A stretch of 64,000 nt of DNA from the NCBI RefSeq assembly GCF_950023065.1, contig NC_088681.1, positions 56,702,836-56,766,835 of the forward strand. The letters are read 5' to 3'. The notes under the pieces were generated by a model, which saw only the letters and a program-made list of their open reading frames with translations, made no database searches and was not told the DNA's origin. Made by a program: the position numbers and the translations under genes. Source of the DNA: Planococcus citri (Eukaryota > Arthropoda > Insecta > Hemiptera > Pseudococcidae). Of this stretch, positions 38,452 through 47,813 are shown piece after piece. The stretch's first letter is position 1. Each line of letters opens with the position of its first letter.

Positions 38452-39049
38452 TTAATTCACCCGTTGTTGTTTTTGTGAATTTTGCGATGGATCATCGCGT
38501 CCATTGTTATTACTTTCATTATTTCTGCCATCAACTACTACGTTATTGTTTCTGCGATCATCTTTATTTTCATCATTTCTGCGGCCTTGATTGTCACCAG
38601 CTCCAACATCAGAATCAACACGATCACCAATCCGTCCACCATTGCGACCATTGCGACGACCTCCTCTACGTCCTGCATCATCAACATCATTGCTATTGTC
38701 AAAATCTCCATCAATACCAATACCATCACCATTATCAAAATCACCACCATTGCGATAACGAGGCTGTGAGCGATCATAGGGATTCATTGGATATGGCGAA
38801 TCATTTTCATCACCGGAGTACTGGGAATTGCGTCTTTGAAGAGATTGACGAATGTAGTTGAGATACTGTCTGCCTAGATAGCAAGCCAAGCAACTCTGTG
38901 ATTTAAAAAAAAAAAAAAATCATCAAAATATTAACTTTGATGTACTAATTCCATATGTACATTTGTAAGCAACACTTGGAAGATGATCATAATTTGAATC
39001 TTACTTGGAGGCAAACTGCGATGAGAAATATTACCACGATTATTTTCAT
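38452..39049 (-). CDS. Secreted-protein gene 2 (162 aa, Asn/Asp/Arg/Gly-rich)
   Basis: Exon 1 is 39005-39049 (15 codons, MKIIVVIFLIAVCLQ) with a GTAAGA donor. Exon 2 is 38452-38895 after a TTTTTTTAAATCACAG acceptor; the intron is 109 nt and phase 0. The leader continues SCLA, giving a signal peptide. The mature chain is low-complexity (GGRRNGRNGGR, RNNNVVVDGRNN), has no cysteine beyond the signal-peptide junction and is polar and probably disordered. Residues about 46-71 (SPYPMNP..RS..RY..GGDFD) resemble VYPINN..RS.SRYGDDFD of the gene at 55440. Exon 1 is 39/45 identical at nucleotide level to that of gene 3, and the acceptor context is the same. A TATA box lies at 39112-39118 and a conserved upstream element at 39231-39281. 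Function unknown; secreted by inference. Confidence 0.78.
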
Positions 39050-39111
39050 TTTGCTGTCTTCTCTAGGCTGAAGTGAACGCGAGAACTGAAACGAGAAATG
39101 CGTACTTCTCC

Positions 39112-39118
39112 TTTTATA
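39112..39118 (-). promoter_or_regulatory. TATA box of gene 2
   Basis: TATAAAA on the minus strand, 63 bp upstream of the start codon. Genes 3 and 5 have TATAAAA at nearly the same distance (58 and 64 bp). Confidence 0.7.
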
Positions 39119-39230
39119 CCTTTTCCAAATTGATAATAGGCGTTATAGTTGCTATGTTTTCGATTTTTTCTTTTCAATCACACTGAATAGAAAAACAATT
39201 CCTGCATAAATGGAAAATTCAGATGAATCT

Positions 39231-39281
39231 GACACTTGTTCATTAAGACAACTTCGTGTCTACTGACATTGGTTCATTAAG
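39231..39281 (-). promoter_or_regulatory. Conserved upstream element, copy 1 (gene 2)
   Basis: The plus-strand reading contains CACTTGTTCATTAAGACAAC and TGACATTGGTTCATTAAG. The same layout occurs at 40914-40966, at 59497-59549 and, inverted, at 55208-55261. It lies about 113 bp upstream of the TATA box. Two TTCATTA half-sites flank the element. Confidence 0.7.
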
Positions 39282-40199
39282 TAGAAAGTCATTTTTAAAA
39301 AAATTTGAACCAGCCCAGCAAGCCCAGCAAGGATTTGTTTTGATCTCTCTGAATCAGTGCTCAATCATTCTCCAAAAATGAAAGCTCAAAGATTCAAAAT
39401 TTTAAACTCTTTGTACACAGTATTAAAAAACAGTCAAATTTCGAAAAAGAATTAGGTAGGTACCTACAAATATGTACCTCGTACGTTCAAAGGGTAAATA
39501 ATGAATAATCTGATCTCTCTGTTTCAATGCAATATACCTAATTGTTTTGATTCGTTATTTCATTTTTACTTTGAGATAACACGAGATGATTGTGCAAAAA
39601 TGTAATTTGTTGATTTTTCTTTACGTTCTGGAAAGCGACAACGGATGCTTAAGAAATGAGTGAAGAGGCGAAAGAGGAGTGGAATTTTCCAGAAATCTTT
39701 TTACAGCATAAAACAAATTACGTACCCATTTACCACAACCATATCAACTTAATTTCTCAAAAAAAAAATTCTTTTTTGTTTCATATTCAGAAGAAAGTTA
39801 ATACATTTTCTTAAATTTGGTTGGTAGTTTCGAACCAAGAATGAAATTAAGAGTATCAAGTAATTGTAGTCACTTTGTATGAACACATTTCAAGGAGACC
39901 AGCGTCAGAAACTTCAATAATATGGTCTACGTGTGAAAAATTTATGAAAACTGGGATCATGTTGCAAATAGTATGTATTTTAATCTTCAGATATTTAATA
40001 TAAAATGGTTCTAAAATGAAATAGACCTACCTGTTGATGCGCAATTCGTTATCGAATACTTAGTAGCGTGTAATATTGAAATATGGGCATATCAGTTCGT
40101 ATAATCTAATTAATTTATAACGTGTAGTGAGATAATTCGTGAATAATGATCAATTTTATATAATCAAAGCATCTCGAAGATGGACCAGTGTAGTCATCT
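39282..40199. other. Intergenic region between genes 2 and 3
   Basis: No gene seen. It contains a TAGGTAGGTACCTA palindromic word at 39453-39466. It carries the far promoter of gene 2 at one end and the 3' flank of gene 3 at the other. Confidence 0.45.
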
Positions 40200-40675
40200 T
40201 CACCATGGCCGCCTACCCCAAGGCATACTCATAGTCCTCGGGACGGTAACTGGTACTGGTGCTGGTCTGCGAATTCCTCTGTTTTCCTCACTTTTGGAAT
40301 TTCCTGCATTACTATCCTTAGGTTTGAAAAGACCTCCACCACTGCGGCCACCTCTGCGACCTTCATCAGGATCAGAATCGCCAAAAAGCGAGAAACTTCC
40401 ACCACGGGACGGTACACGACTCATGACTCTTACAGGAGGGTAAGATGAATCACCTCCACCGAACGTCGATATAGGACCACCTCCGCCTCCTCCGAGATGT
40501 TGGCGGATCAAATCAGCAAAAGGGTCGCCTAAAGGTATCGCATTCGTATTCTGTGATTTAAAAAAATCAGCAGGCATTAGAGTTAATATTATACTATCAC
40601 ATTTCAACGCAGTCAGAATTGGAAACTTACTTGGAAGCAGACTGCAATAAGAAATACTACCACGATTGTTTTCAT
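40200..40675 (-). CDS. Secreted-protein gene 3 (131 aa, Gly/Pro/Arg-rich)
   Basis: Exon 1 is 40631-40675 (15 codons, MKTIVVVFLIAVCFQ) with a GTAAGT donor. Exon 2 is 40200-40550 after the acceptor TTTTTTTAAATCACAG, identical over 16 nt to that of gene 2. The intron is only 80 nt and phase 0. The signal peptide probably ends after NTNA. The mature protein has a Gly run (HLGGGGGGPISTFGGG), an Arg/Gly segment (GRRGGRSGGG) and a Pro/Val/Arg-rich tail (RRPAPVPVTVPR), with no cysteine after the leader. An in-frame ATG 18 nt further upstream (40691-40693) could add six residues. I chose 40675 because the paralogues start with MK at this point. TATA box 40734-40740, conserved upstream element 40914-40966. 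Function unknown. Confidence 0.76.
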
Positions 40676-40733
40676 TTTCACGCTTTTGCTCATCGAGATG
40701 AAGGAGAAATGCATACAGAACGAATGCTATCTG

Positions 40734-40740
40734 TTTTATA
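40734..40740 (-). promoter_or_regulatory. TATA box of gene 3
   Basis: TATAAAA on the minus strand, 58 bp upstream of the chosen start codon; same position as in genes 2 and 5. Confidence 0.7.
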
Positions 40741-40913
40741 TGTACTTTTCTGCACCTTTGATTTTCGTATTTTTTATTTTTTTTTCTTTCGATTAAGCAA
40801 TTATACATGCGAGTTTTATAGAAAAACCAGTGAAATGACACTGCGTGGTTATACGAATATCGCTGGTTTTCAAGCTGTCAAATGAGTGTAGGTACGAAGC
40901 AGATGAAGAAACC

Positions 40914-40966
40914 GAGCACATGTTCATTAACGCAACCTTGCGTCAAAATGACATTGGTTCATTAGG
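40914..40966 (-). promoter_or_regulatory. Conserved upstream element, copy 2 (gene 3)
   Basis: The plus-strand reading has CACATGTTCATTAACGCAAC then TGACATTGGTTCATTAGG, aligning with copy 1 over the whole length with few gaps. It lies about 174 bp upstream of the TATA box. Confidence 0.7.
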
Positions 40967-43900
40967 GTCTTCAATTTTTCACCTTTTTTCGGAATTCGCC
41001 AGAGTTTTGCAAAAATTTAATTTTTCTTTTTATGCCATTGTTTATAGTTACTTTCCCTTGTCTAGATGGAATCATGAGATTCGAAATTTGAAATTTTTTT
41101 GAAATACCTATGGAAAAGTAATCAGCATTTTGAAAATTTTTGCAAAATAATGTGTACTTAGAAACCTGTGTTTGTATTCATCGAAGAAAAATTCTCTCGC
41201 GATTTAATTATCATTGCTTTTAATCGTGGAGGGGGAGGGGGGTTTACAGGGTTATATATTCGAACTACTTATACCTTATAAAAAAGGATTGTACCGTATA
41301 ATCCGATCAAATCAGGTTTTCCCTATCGAATTTGATCATCTGAATAGATAAAATTCGACCAATCTGAGGTCTGATTGGATCTGCTTGGTGATTAGATAAA
41401 ATCAGAAATTCATGTGGGATATGTTGGAATGATGGACTTCAGAAAATTATTGTAAATGAAATAACCCTCGCAATTAACAAAATCTCAGAGCTGCTCTGCT
41501 CAATTGGCTTCTTGGATTTTTCACGCAATTTGTATTATTTCTAAGGGGGGTGGGGTGAGGGCTTCATTTTCTCAGCCTTCGATTTGAAAAAAATCAAGTC
41601 AGATTAAAAGTGCACATTGTAAAAACCTTCGTAACCAAAATTTCAGAATTGTGGAGTTTGTTTTTGGATTTTAGATGAATTTCTGAAAATTTGAAAAAGC
41701 TGCTATTTTTACATAGGTAATTAGGTATTGTGATTTTTAAACTTTTTTGTAAAATATTTTTTCAAACAATATGAATCATTAAATAGTTAGGTACATATTT
41801 TATTTCACTTTAAGATTTTCCCCCCTCAATTTTGAAAGTTTCCAGCTTCAGGCTATTCTGGAGCATCAACGACTTTTCGATTTCCTGTAGAAATTTCAAA
41901 TCGATCTGGAAGCTAAAAATTAGCTTTATCGCTTACAACAGTGATTGGTGCTAATTGAGCAATTGAGCATCCTCTGTCTGTCTTGGATGGTTACTTGGCT
42001 CGAAATTTTGAGAGTGCCAATTCAAAACTAAATTTTTAATAAATTTGGGAAGTCCAGGAAAAAAAATGAAAAAATCAAATTTTCAAAAGTAGCAAACCTT
42101 AAACGAAATTTTTGCGGTGATATATGCGTCTGCATAACTGCTCACTTGAGAAAAAAAGTGCATTAAAAATATTTTGGAAACTCTGGGGGAATTTGAAATT
42201 TTTGGAGATTATTCAAAACTCACTCGAGGCCCCAAAATGGTCCAAAACTAGGAGTTTTCAAAGCAAGGTGTGGAATAGGCATACTCGTAAGAAGGCTTCT
42301 CTGAATTTTTGAATTTTCAAAAAGTTCGCCAAAAATTGAAAAATGGATTCTATTGCTTAAAATTTTAATTACAAAGGTTTTTAGGACGTGCTATTCTTAT
42401 TTAACTTGGTTTCGTTCAAATCAAGATAATGTCACTTCAAAAGGTTCCCTTCAAGTTACTCGTAGCTGCTCATGTAAGCTAACTGTTGACCAATTGTGAC
42501 AACATTTTTCTGATTTTTTAAGATGCCATAACAGTATAAAAAAGTGAGCGATCGTTCTTTATATACCTCATTTTTTTATGAGTGTGTGAGAAGTAGGGTA
42601 GGTCGTCTCTGACTTCTTTTTTTTGTGGGAAATTTGGAGGACGGATGCAAAAAAAAGTTGCAGGAGAACCTCAGAAGACCACTGAAAAATTTTTGGATCT
42701 GTGGCTTGAACCATCACTTTTCTACCGAAGTTTAAAATTTGAAAATTAACATTGAAAATCAGAAAAAAAGTTGAGATTTTGTAAGGAGCAGATATGCCTA
42801 AACTCCGTAGAGAGGTAGGACAATAACCTCTCGTCGGAGGTTATATCGTAACCCCTCTTTCGAAGAAGTTTAATGTACTTCTCCTACATTTCTGGAGCCC
42901 AAGGTAAGTATACAAATATGTCCGAGCGTAGGTCGCTCCAAGCTCGGATACATATCCTTGAACTTTCGCCTATATAACCCATTGCACAGACCATCTCGAG
43001 GATTCTGATTTTTGGTAAAGTGTTAGTATAATGAATCTCTGACAGTCTGCTTCACAGGCTGGACTTGGAAATATTTTCCAAAAAGTGTAATGTAACGTAA
43101 AATCTCTCACTAAGTATGAGCCCCCTTAAGGATGGTTCTGTGCTTCGTTTCAGTAATCGCGAGTGCTAATACGATGTTTGGTTCCTACCCTCAGTAAATT
43201 ATCGCCGATTAATCCCTTAAGGATATAATCCGCTAGCTTTTTGATGTAACCCACTGCGAGGTTAATATGTTTTGTATTTTAACATTAATCACGTTATGTT
43301 GATTGATTAATGAAATTTTGGAGAAGACCTCATTCGATCCGGATCTTGAGGAATTCGACCCCTGGCAATGTGTATTTAAAACCAATACCCCGCGACATGC
43401 TTAGTATGAGTAGCACCCCGACGAGCAGGGAACGTGTACAGTGTTGAGGCAGGAGATGTACCCGAAATCCTGTCCGTGTTGCGTTCGCTCGATTAAATTA
43501 AGGTAAAATGAATCATCCCCTTTATTTGATATGCTCAATCTTTACTAGGTTTTAACTAACTTTTTGAGAAATAACTACAATATCTACTTAACTACTATTT
43601 TAGTATAGCATTAGGTAGTGTATACCTATTTTAAAATTAATTATGACTTTGAACCCCATAATTAATATGTACAAGTCCGCAATTGTTTTATGATAATAAT
43701 ACAATTTGTAAAACAATTGTCTCATGTTTCATTTCCACACGATAATAAGAAATTGTATGTGTATAAAGGGTATTCGTATTGATCAGTACAAGCACCTATT
43801 GAGCTAGCATGGTGCCTGAAAATAATCCCTTAGGAATATTTATCAGAAAATCTTTAGGTAGAAAGTATTATTATAAACCCACCTGATAGTCTTTCTCATC

Positions 43901-43975
43901 TACCTCACCTAACCCCGATCTATCCGAGTATCACTCTATCAATTTCTTAAATGATAATTGATTTATATCCGCTTG
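40967..43975. other. Non-coding region left of the LTR retrotransposon
   Basis: No gene supported. 42780-43480 is GC-richer with local hairpins (TCCGAGC...GCTCGGA near 42921-42950) and may be a repeat remnant related to 36.5-37.0 kb. 43.5-43.97 kb is ordinary AT-rich flank ending in the ATAG target site. Confidence 0.4.
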
Positions 43976-43979
43976 ATAG

Positions 43980-44433
43980 TGTAACTCCGCCCCTTCGCAC
44001 CAAAGTTGATAATAACGTATTCGACTTTACGCACAAGCAAATAGATCATAAGTCACTCAGCAGTATTTTCGACACGAATATCACAGTTACCAAAATTATC
44101 ATATATTTACACGCATTCGAACAAGATAGATATTTCCTCCGATTAGATACAGGTAACATCAACGTTTTTTCGATTCACAATATAATATACACGATTCAAT
44201 TTTTCTATTCGGTTATTATTACGAGGAGGCGGATAGTTGTTTCTTCTACTTTAATTATTTCGCGACTAATCGTTCATTAGCGCCAGGCGCTATGCCTGGG
44301 CTATCCACCTCGCCCTTGAACGTGCGAATGTACCGTTATGTTTATCAATCAAACCACATATCGGTACTTTTTGTTGTGGAATTTTTCGTGATGTTTTTTT
44401 ATACATTTCCTACTCGCATTTCTGTACGTGACA
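43980..44433 (-). repeat. 3' LTR (454 bp)
   Basis: Matches 53920-54373 except at 44326 (G here, A at 54266). Plus-strand ends are TGTAAC and GTGACA. It contains an internal hairpin-forming word (GCGCCAGGCGC) near 44280. Confidence 0.95.
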
Positions 44434-44435
44434 AC

Positions 44436-44450
44436 TATCCCCCTCCTTTA
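44436..44450 (-). other. Polypurine tract next to the 3' LTR
   Basis: The minus strand reads TAAAGGAGGGGGATA immediately before the LTR, the usual plus-strand DNA primer of LTR retroelements. Confidence 0.8.
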
Positions 44451-44555
44451 GAAAATGCTCGTCCCGAGCATTTAACAACCTTACAATTAACAACCTTACA
44501 AATAAACATATATCACCTTTATTTTGATCATTATAATAGTTTTCTTAAAATTAAT

Positions 44556-46346
44556 TTACAAATTAGAGCTGTCGATTCTGGTGGTAGTAATGGGAATTTG
44601 TCTGCTGAGGTATAGGGAATATAGTTTTAGAATGATTATTGTTTCAACAATTACGATAAAGGTTAGGATTGTTAGCCACGAGATATAGAAAATATCCCCC
44701 CAAAATTGATTTTCAAACATCCCTTTTGGGGGTTTTTTCATTTCAATCAGTCTTATTCTGTTTTTGATTTCTTCTGTAGAAGTTTTTATAGCAAAATTTG
44801 GGGTTAGGTCTTTCCAGTTTTTGTTGACTATTTTTGATACGTTTTTGAAAAATATAGTATTTTTCGATAGGGCATCGGCTGAAAGAGTTTCGAATTCTGT
44901 CCATTGGACAGGTAGGATTCTATGGTACGAATATTTTTCAGATTTCTGTATACATGGGAATTGTGTTTCGATTAATGTTTTTACGTTATCTGTTAGTTCG
45001 TAGTCACATGGTAGTTTTATTTTCATTGCACCGTAATGGTCTAGTGTGAAGTTAAGTTTGGTTTTTCCTTGAGTTTTTGCGTTGTTAATGTAGAGTTCCT
45101 GTTTCAGGTTTGTCAGTATAAATTCGGTTTCATCTATTTTTCGTATAATAATTTTGTCGTGGTTCTTTTCACACCTAAATCCACAAATGTTATCAAGTTC
45201 ATTTCTAGATTTCTTCTTGAATATGGCTTCTATACATAGAGGAAATTCATCGGCTGTATCCTCATAGGATGAAATGTAACAAAGTCCTGAATTTTCATTG
45301 CAGTTTTTTATTGAGGTACCTGTTATAATTTTTGCATTTTCATTTTCATAGTCAAAAGATAAGTAAGATGGCTCAGTATGCATATAGCATATTTCATTTT
45401 CAAAAATAAAGGGTATGGGTAAAAATTCAAAAACTTCCCATAACGCATTTTTTGTTTTGATGGGTACTTTAATGTGCAGGGAAATTTCATTTTCGGATAT
45501 TGAACAGGTAGTTAAGGGATGGGTGTAATAGTTTTGGATTTTTGATATGTCAATCTCAAGTGAAAATTTACTTTTTTTCAAATTTTGTTCTAGTTTTTCT
45601 AGGTCATTTTTCAAAGTTTCAATGTCGACAAGGGTAGAGGGTAGTTTGTGGGCTTTGCAGTGCAGGAGGATGTCCCTCATGAAATTTTCGAAGGCAATTT
45701 TCTGAATAATATTAATTAAGTTTAGGATGTTTTCCTGAGACTGGGTCATGAAGTCAGTCTCAGGTTTTATGTAGTCTTCAAAAATAGAATTTATTCTATT
45801 ATTCATTTCCTCGAATTCGGATACAATGGTTTTAGAGAAGGTGTTTAGTTTTTGAGTGGTGTTAAAAAGTTCCGCATGGCTATTTATAAGTTCAGTTCTC
45901 AGTATTTTATAGTTTTGGTTTAGGGATTCCTGGTTTTGGTAGAGTGGTTCGGTTTCCTTTAGAGTTATTAGGTTGCAGCACCAGTTATAAAAGTCTCCGA
46001 AAAACTGGATGCCTCTTTTTTCTCGTTTATTCAGGTATTTTGAATCAAAGTTGTAAGATTTTATGGTTTTGCCAACAAATTTGTCTAGAGTTTCTAACAT
46101 TTCATAGTTTTTCATTTTTATATTACAGAAGCTGGTTAAGCCTTCTGGGCACTCATTTATTCTCATTTTTCCAAAATTGTTTTGTTTAGGCATTTTTAAG
46201 GGGACGGTGTATTCTAAAAGTAGGGAGTTTTCGTATGAGATAATTTTTGATAATTTCCGAAAGTAACCACCAGCGACAACTTCCACGTCAAGATGGTTGC
46301 TTGTGGCATAGTGTAGGGTGAGTAAAACAGTCATGATTGGAACCAT
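44556..46346 (-). CDS. env: Envelope-like glycoprotein, baculovirus F/errantivirus type (596 aa)
   Basis: Predicted class I membrane fusion-type protein of the retroelement. It has an N-terminal hydrophobic signal (residues 1-16), a furin-like basic motif REKR at about 108-111 directly followed by a hydrophobic Gly/Phe-containing segment, a long helical region with scattered cysteines, and one membrane-spanning stretch near 553-573 with a short cytoplasmic tail. This order is that of baculovirus F proteins and insect errantivirus Env. The start codon lies 3 nt after a strong splice acceptor (46350-46352), so expression from a spliced subgenomic RNA is likely. The frame is uninterrupted. Family assignment is by architecture, not by a search. 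Confidence 0.82.
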   Translation of the reverse strand: MVPIMTVLLTLHYATSNHLDVEVVAGGYFRKLSKIISYENSLLLEYTVPLKMPKQNNFGKMRINECPEGLTSFCNIKMKNYEMLETLDKFVGKTIKSYNFDSKYLNKREKRGIQFFGDFYNWCCNLITLKETEPLYQNQESLNQNYKILRTELINSHAELFNTTQKLNTFSKTIVSEFEEMNNRINSIFEDYIKPETDFMTQSQENILNLINIIQKIAFENFMRDILLHCKAHKLPSTLVDIETLKNDLEKLEQNLKKSKFSLEIDISKIQNYYTHPLTTCSISENEISLHIKVPIKTKNALWEVFEFLPIPFIFENEICYMHTEPSYLSFDYENENAKIITGTSIKNCNENSGLCYISSYEDTADEFPLCIEAIFKKKSRNELDNICGFRCEKNHDKIIIRKIDETEFILTNLKQELYINNAKTQGKTKLNFTLDHYGAMKIKLPCDYELTDNVKTLIETQFPCIQKSEKYSYHRILPVQWTEFETLSADALSKNTIFFKNVSKIVNKNWKDLTPNFAIKTSTEEIKNRIRLIEMKKPPKGMFENQFWGDIFYISWLTILTFIVIVETIIILKLYSLYLSRQIPITTTRIDSSNL

Positions 46347-46375
46347 ATTCTGAAACAGATTGGAGAGAGAAACAT
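46347..46375 (-). promoter_or_regulatory. Splice acceptor for env mRNA
   Basis: The minus strand reads a pyrimidine-rich tract TTTCTCTCTCCAATCTGTTT then CAG|AAT directly before the env ATG, a strong 3' splice site by eye. The matching donor, expected in the leader or early gag, was not identified. Confidence 0.65.
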
Positions 46376-46436
46376 GTAGTTGAATGGCTTAGACAGTATT
46401 AGGATAGGGAATGTTGGGATTTTTGAGTAGATGGTT

Positions 46437-47480
46437 TTATCCAAATTTCATGTTTTTTACTTTCATGTGCCACTTATATTGTTTCTGGGCTTCTCGTGGG
46501 TTGTAAAATTTAGTTCTTTTGGTATGAGTTCTTTTCGTTGGTGGAATAATCAGTATAAGGTGACCGTTTTCTGTTGTTTTTAGGGTCCATTTTCTTAAAA
46601 TTTCCTTTGTGGGTTTCGTTATGTAAGCTTTGTCTGTAAGTAGTAGGATTTTTCCAATTTTTTCAGTTCCTATTGTTAACCAGTTATTGTTTTCGTCAAA
46701 ATTTTCTGGGAGTGGGATTATACATTTCTGAAATGTCTGTAGTATATTTAAGACACCTCGGTATTTTTCGGCAAGAATCGTGGTTTCGTTCTCCTTCAAA
46801 TTTTGAACAATATCGAATGCAAGGTTATTTTGGAATTTTCTTATCTCACGATCATCAGAATGTTGCCAAATGGGGTTTATCTCAACAAGAGTTTCTCTGT
46901 TTTCGTCAGTTAGTTTCAAAGTTTTTGTTTCAAGTTCTCTCAAGATTTTTCCCAGTTTTTGTCGGTTTGACATTCCTAATATGATGAAGTAAATCAATTC
47001 TTCTTCCATTTCGTTTTGAAGCACGACTGAATTTTGGTGGATTTGGGTTTGTAACGTGGAGTAAATTTCTGAGTTTTTTATAAGCATTACACAGTTGAGA
47101 TCAGAGTACCCTAGCAGTCTAGTTTGTGCAAAGGCTTCATTTTTAAATTTTTCTCTTTCGTCTTTGAATAGAATCGGAAATGACCTAGGGTAACTCCATA
47201 TTCGGTTCTCATCATCGACTGCTTGAATCGTTCTTATCATGAGCATTCCGACATATGAAGTTTTATTCATTTCTCCTGATTTTATTTTTTCCTTGCATAC
47301 TTCATGTATATATCTCTCATACGCATACACGCTATCTAGAGCCACATAGGACACTTTTTCTGAGACTAGATATACATATATTTCATTATCAAAGTTCAAT
47401 TTAAATACTTTATTGCTGTTTATTGAAGAGTGTATCTGCAATCCCGACTCGTACAATATTGGGTGACCTCCATTTCGCAT
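46437..47480 (-). CDS. Unidentified third ORF between pol and env (347 aa)
   Basis: An intact ORF of 347 residues between pol (ends 47814) and the env-like gene (starts 46346), open upstream to 47555. I do not recognise the protein. It has no signal peptide or clear membrane segment and a basic C-terminal third (RTHTKRTKFYNPREAQKQYKW). A possible splice acceptor, TTTACAG at 47541-47547, lies about 60 nt before the ATG, so it may be expressed from a spliced mRNA like env. Typical errantiviruses have only gag, pol and env, so this gene is unusual. It could be an accessory protein, or the relic of a captured gene kept open because the insertion is young. Confidence 0.75.
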   Translation of the reverse strand: MRNGGHPILYESGLQIHSSINSNKVFKLNFDNEIYVYLVSEKVSYVALDSVYAYERYIHEVCKEKIKSGEMNKTSYVGMLMIRTIQAVDDENRIWSYPRSFPILFKDEREKFKNEAFAQTRLLGYSDLNCVMLIKNSEIYSTLQTQIHQNSVVLQNEMEEELIYFIILGMSNRQKLGKILRELETKTLKLTDENRETLVEINPIWQHSDDREIRKFQNNLAFDIVQNLKENETTILAEKYRGVLNILQTFQKCIIPLPENFDENNNWLTIGTEKIGKILLLTDKAYITKPTKEILRKWTLKTTENGHLILIIPPTKRTHTKRTKFYNPREAQKQYKWHMKVKNMKFG

Positions 47481-47813
47481 CGGTCTGGTAAGGTAATTTT
47501 GCCTTTGAGATGTTGCTGTTTTTCCTTGATTACCTTTTTCCTGTAAAGTTTCATCCTATGAGTTTCTCTTTAGAGATTCCAAAATTATTCTACGCATTTT
47601 CTTTATGGGGTCTTTCCTTCATCATAATTTTTCATACTTCTTAAAATTTTCAAAATTTCATCATTTTTCCTTTTTAGCAAGGATTATTGCTACAACTGGG
47701 TGATCAATCCTGCTGTGGCTCCTCGCTAGAGGCAAATCTAGAATACCTCAGAAAATGTAAGTTTTTTAGACGTCTTTATTTTTCAAAAATTTTCAATTTT
47801 TCATTTTATCGTT

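Noticed and set aside
38475..38861. Plus-strand and other-frame ORFs over gene 2 (His/Tyr- or Ile/Thr-rich)
   Set aside because: Shadow frames of the repetitive Asn/Gly codons of gene 2; only the minus frame joins a leader exon with splice sites and a TATA box.
43951..44615. ORFs crossing the 3' LTR on the plus strand
   Set aside because: Antisense to the element; the same frames recur in the other LTR simply because the LTR is duplicated.
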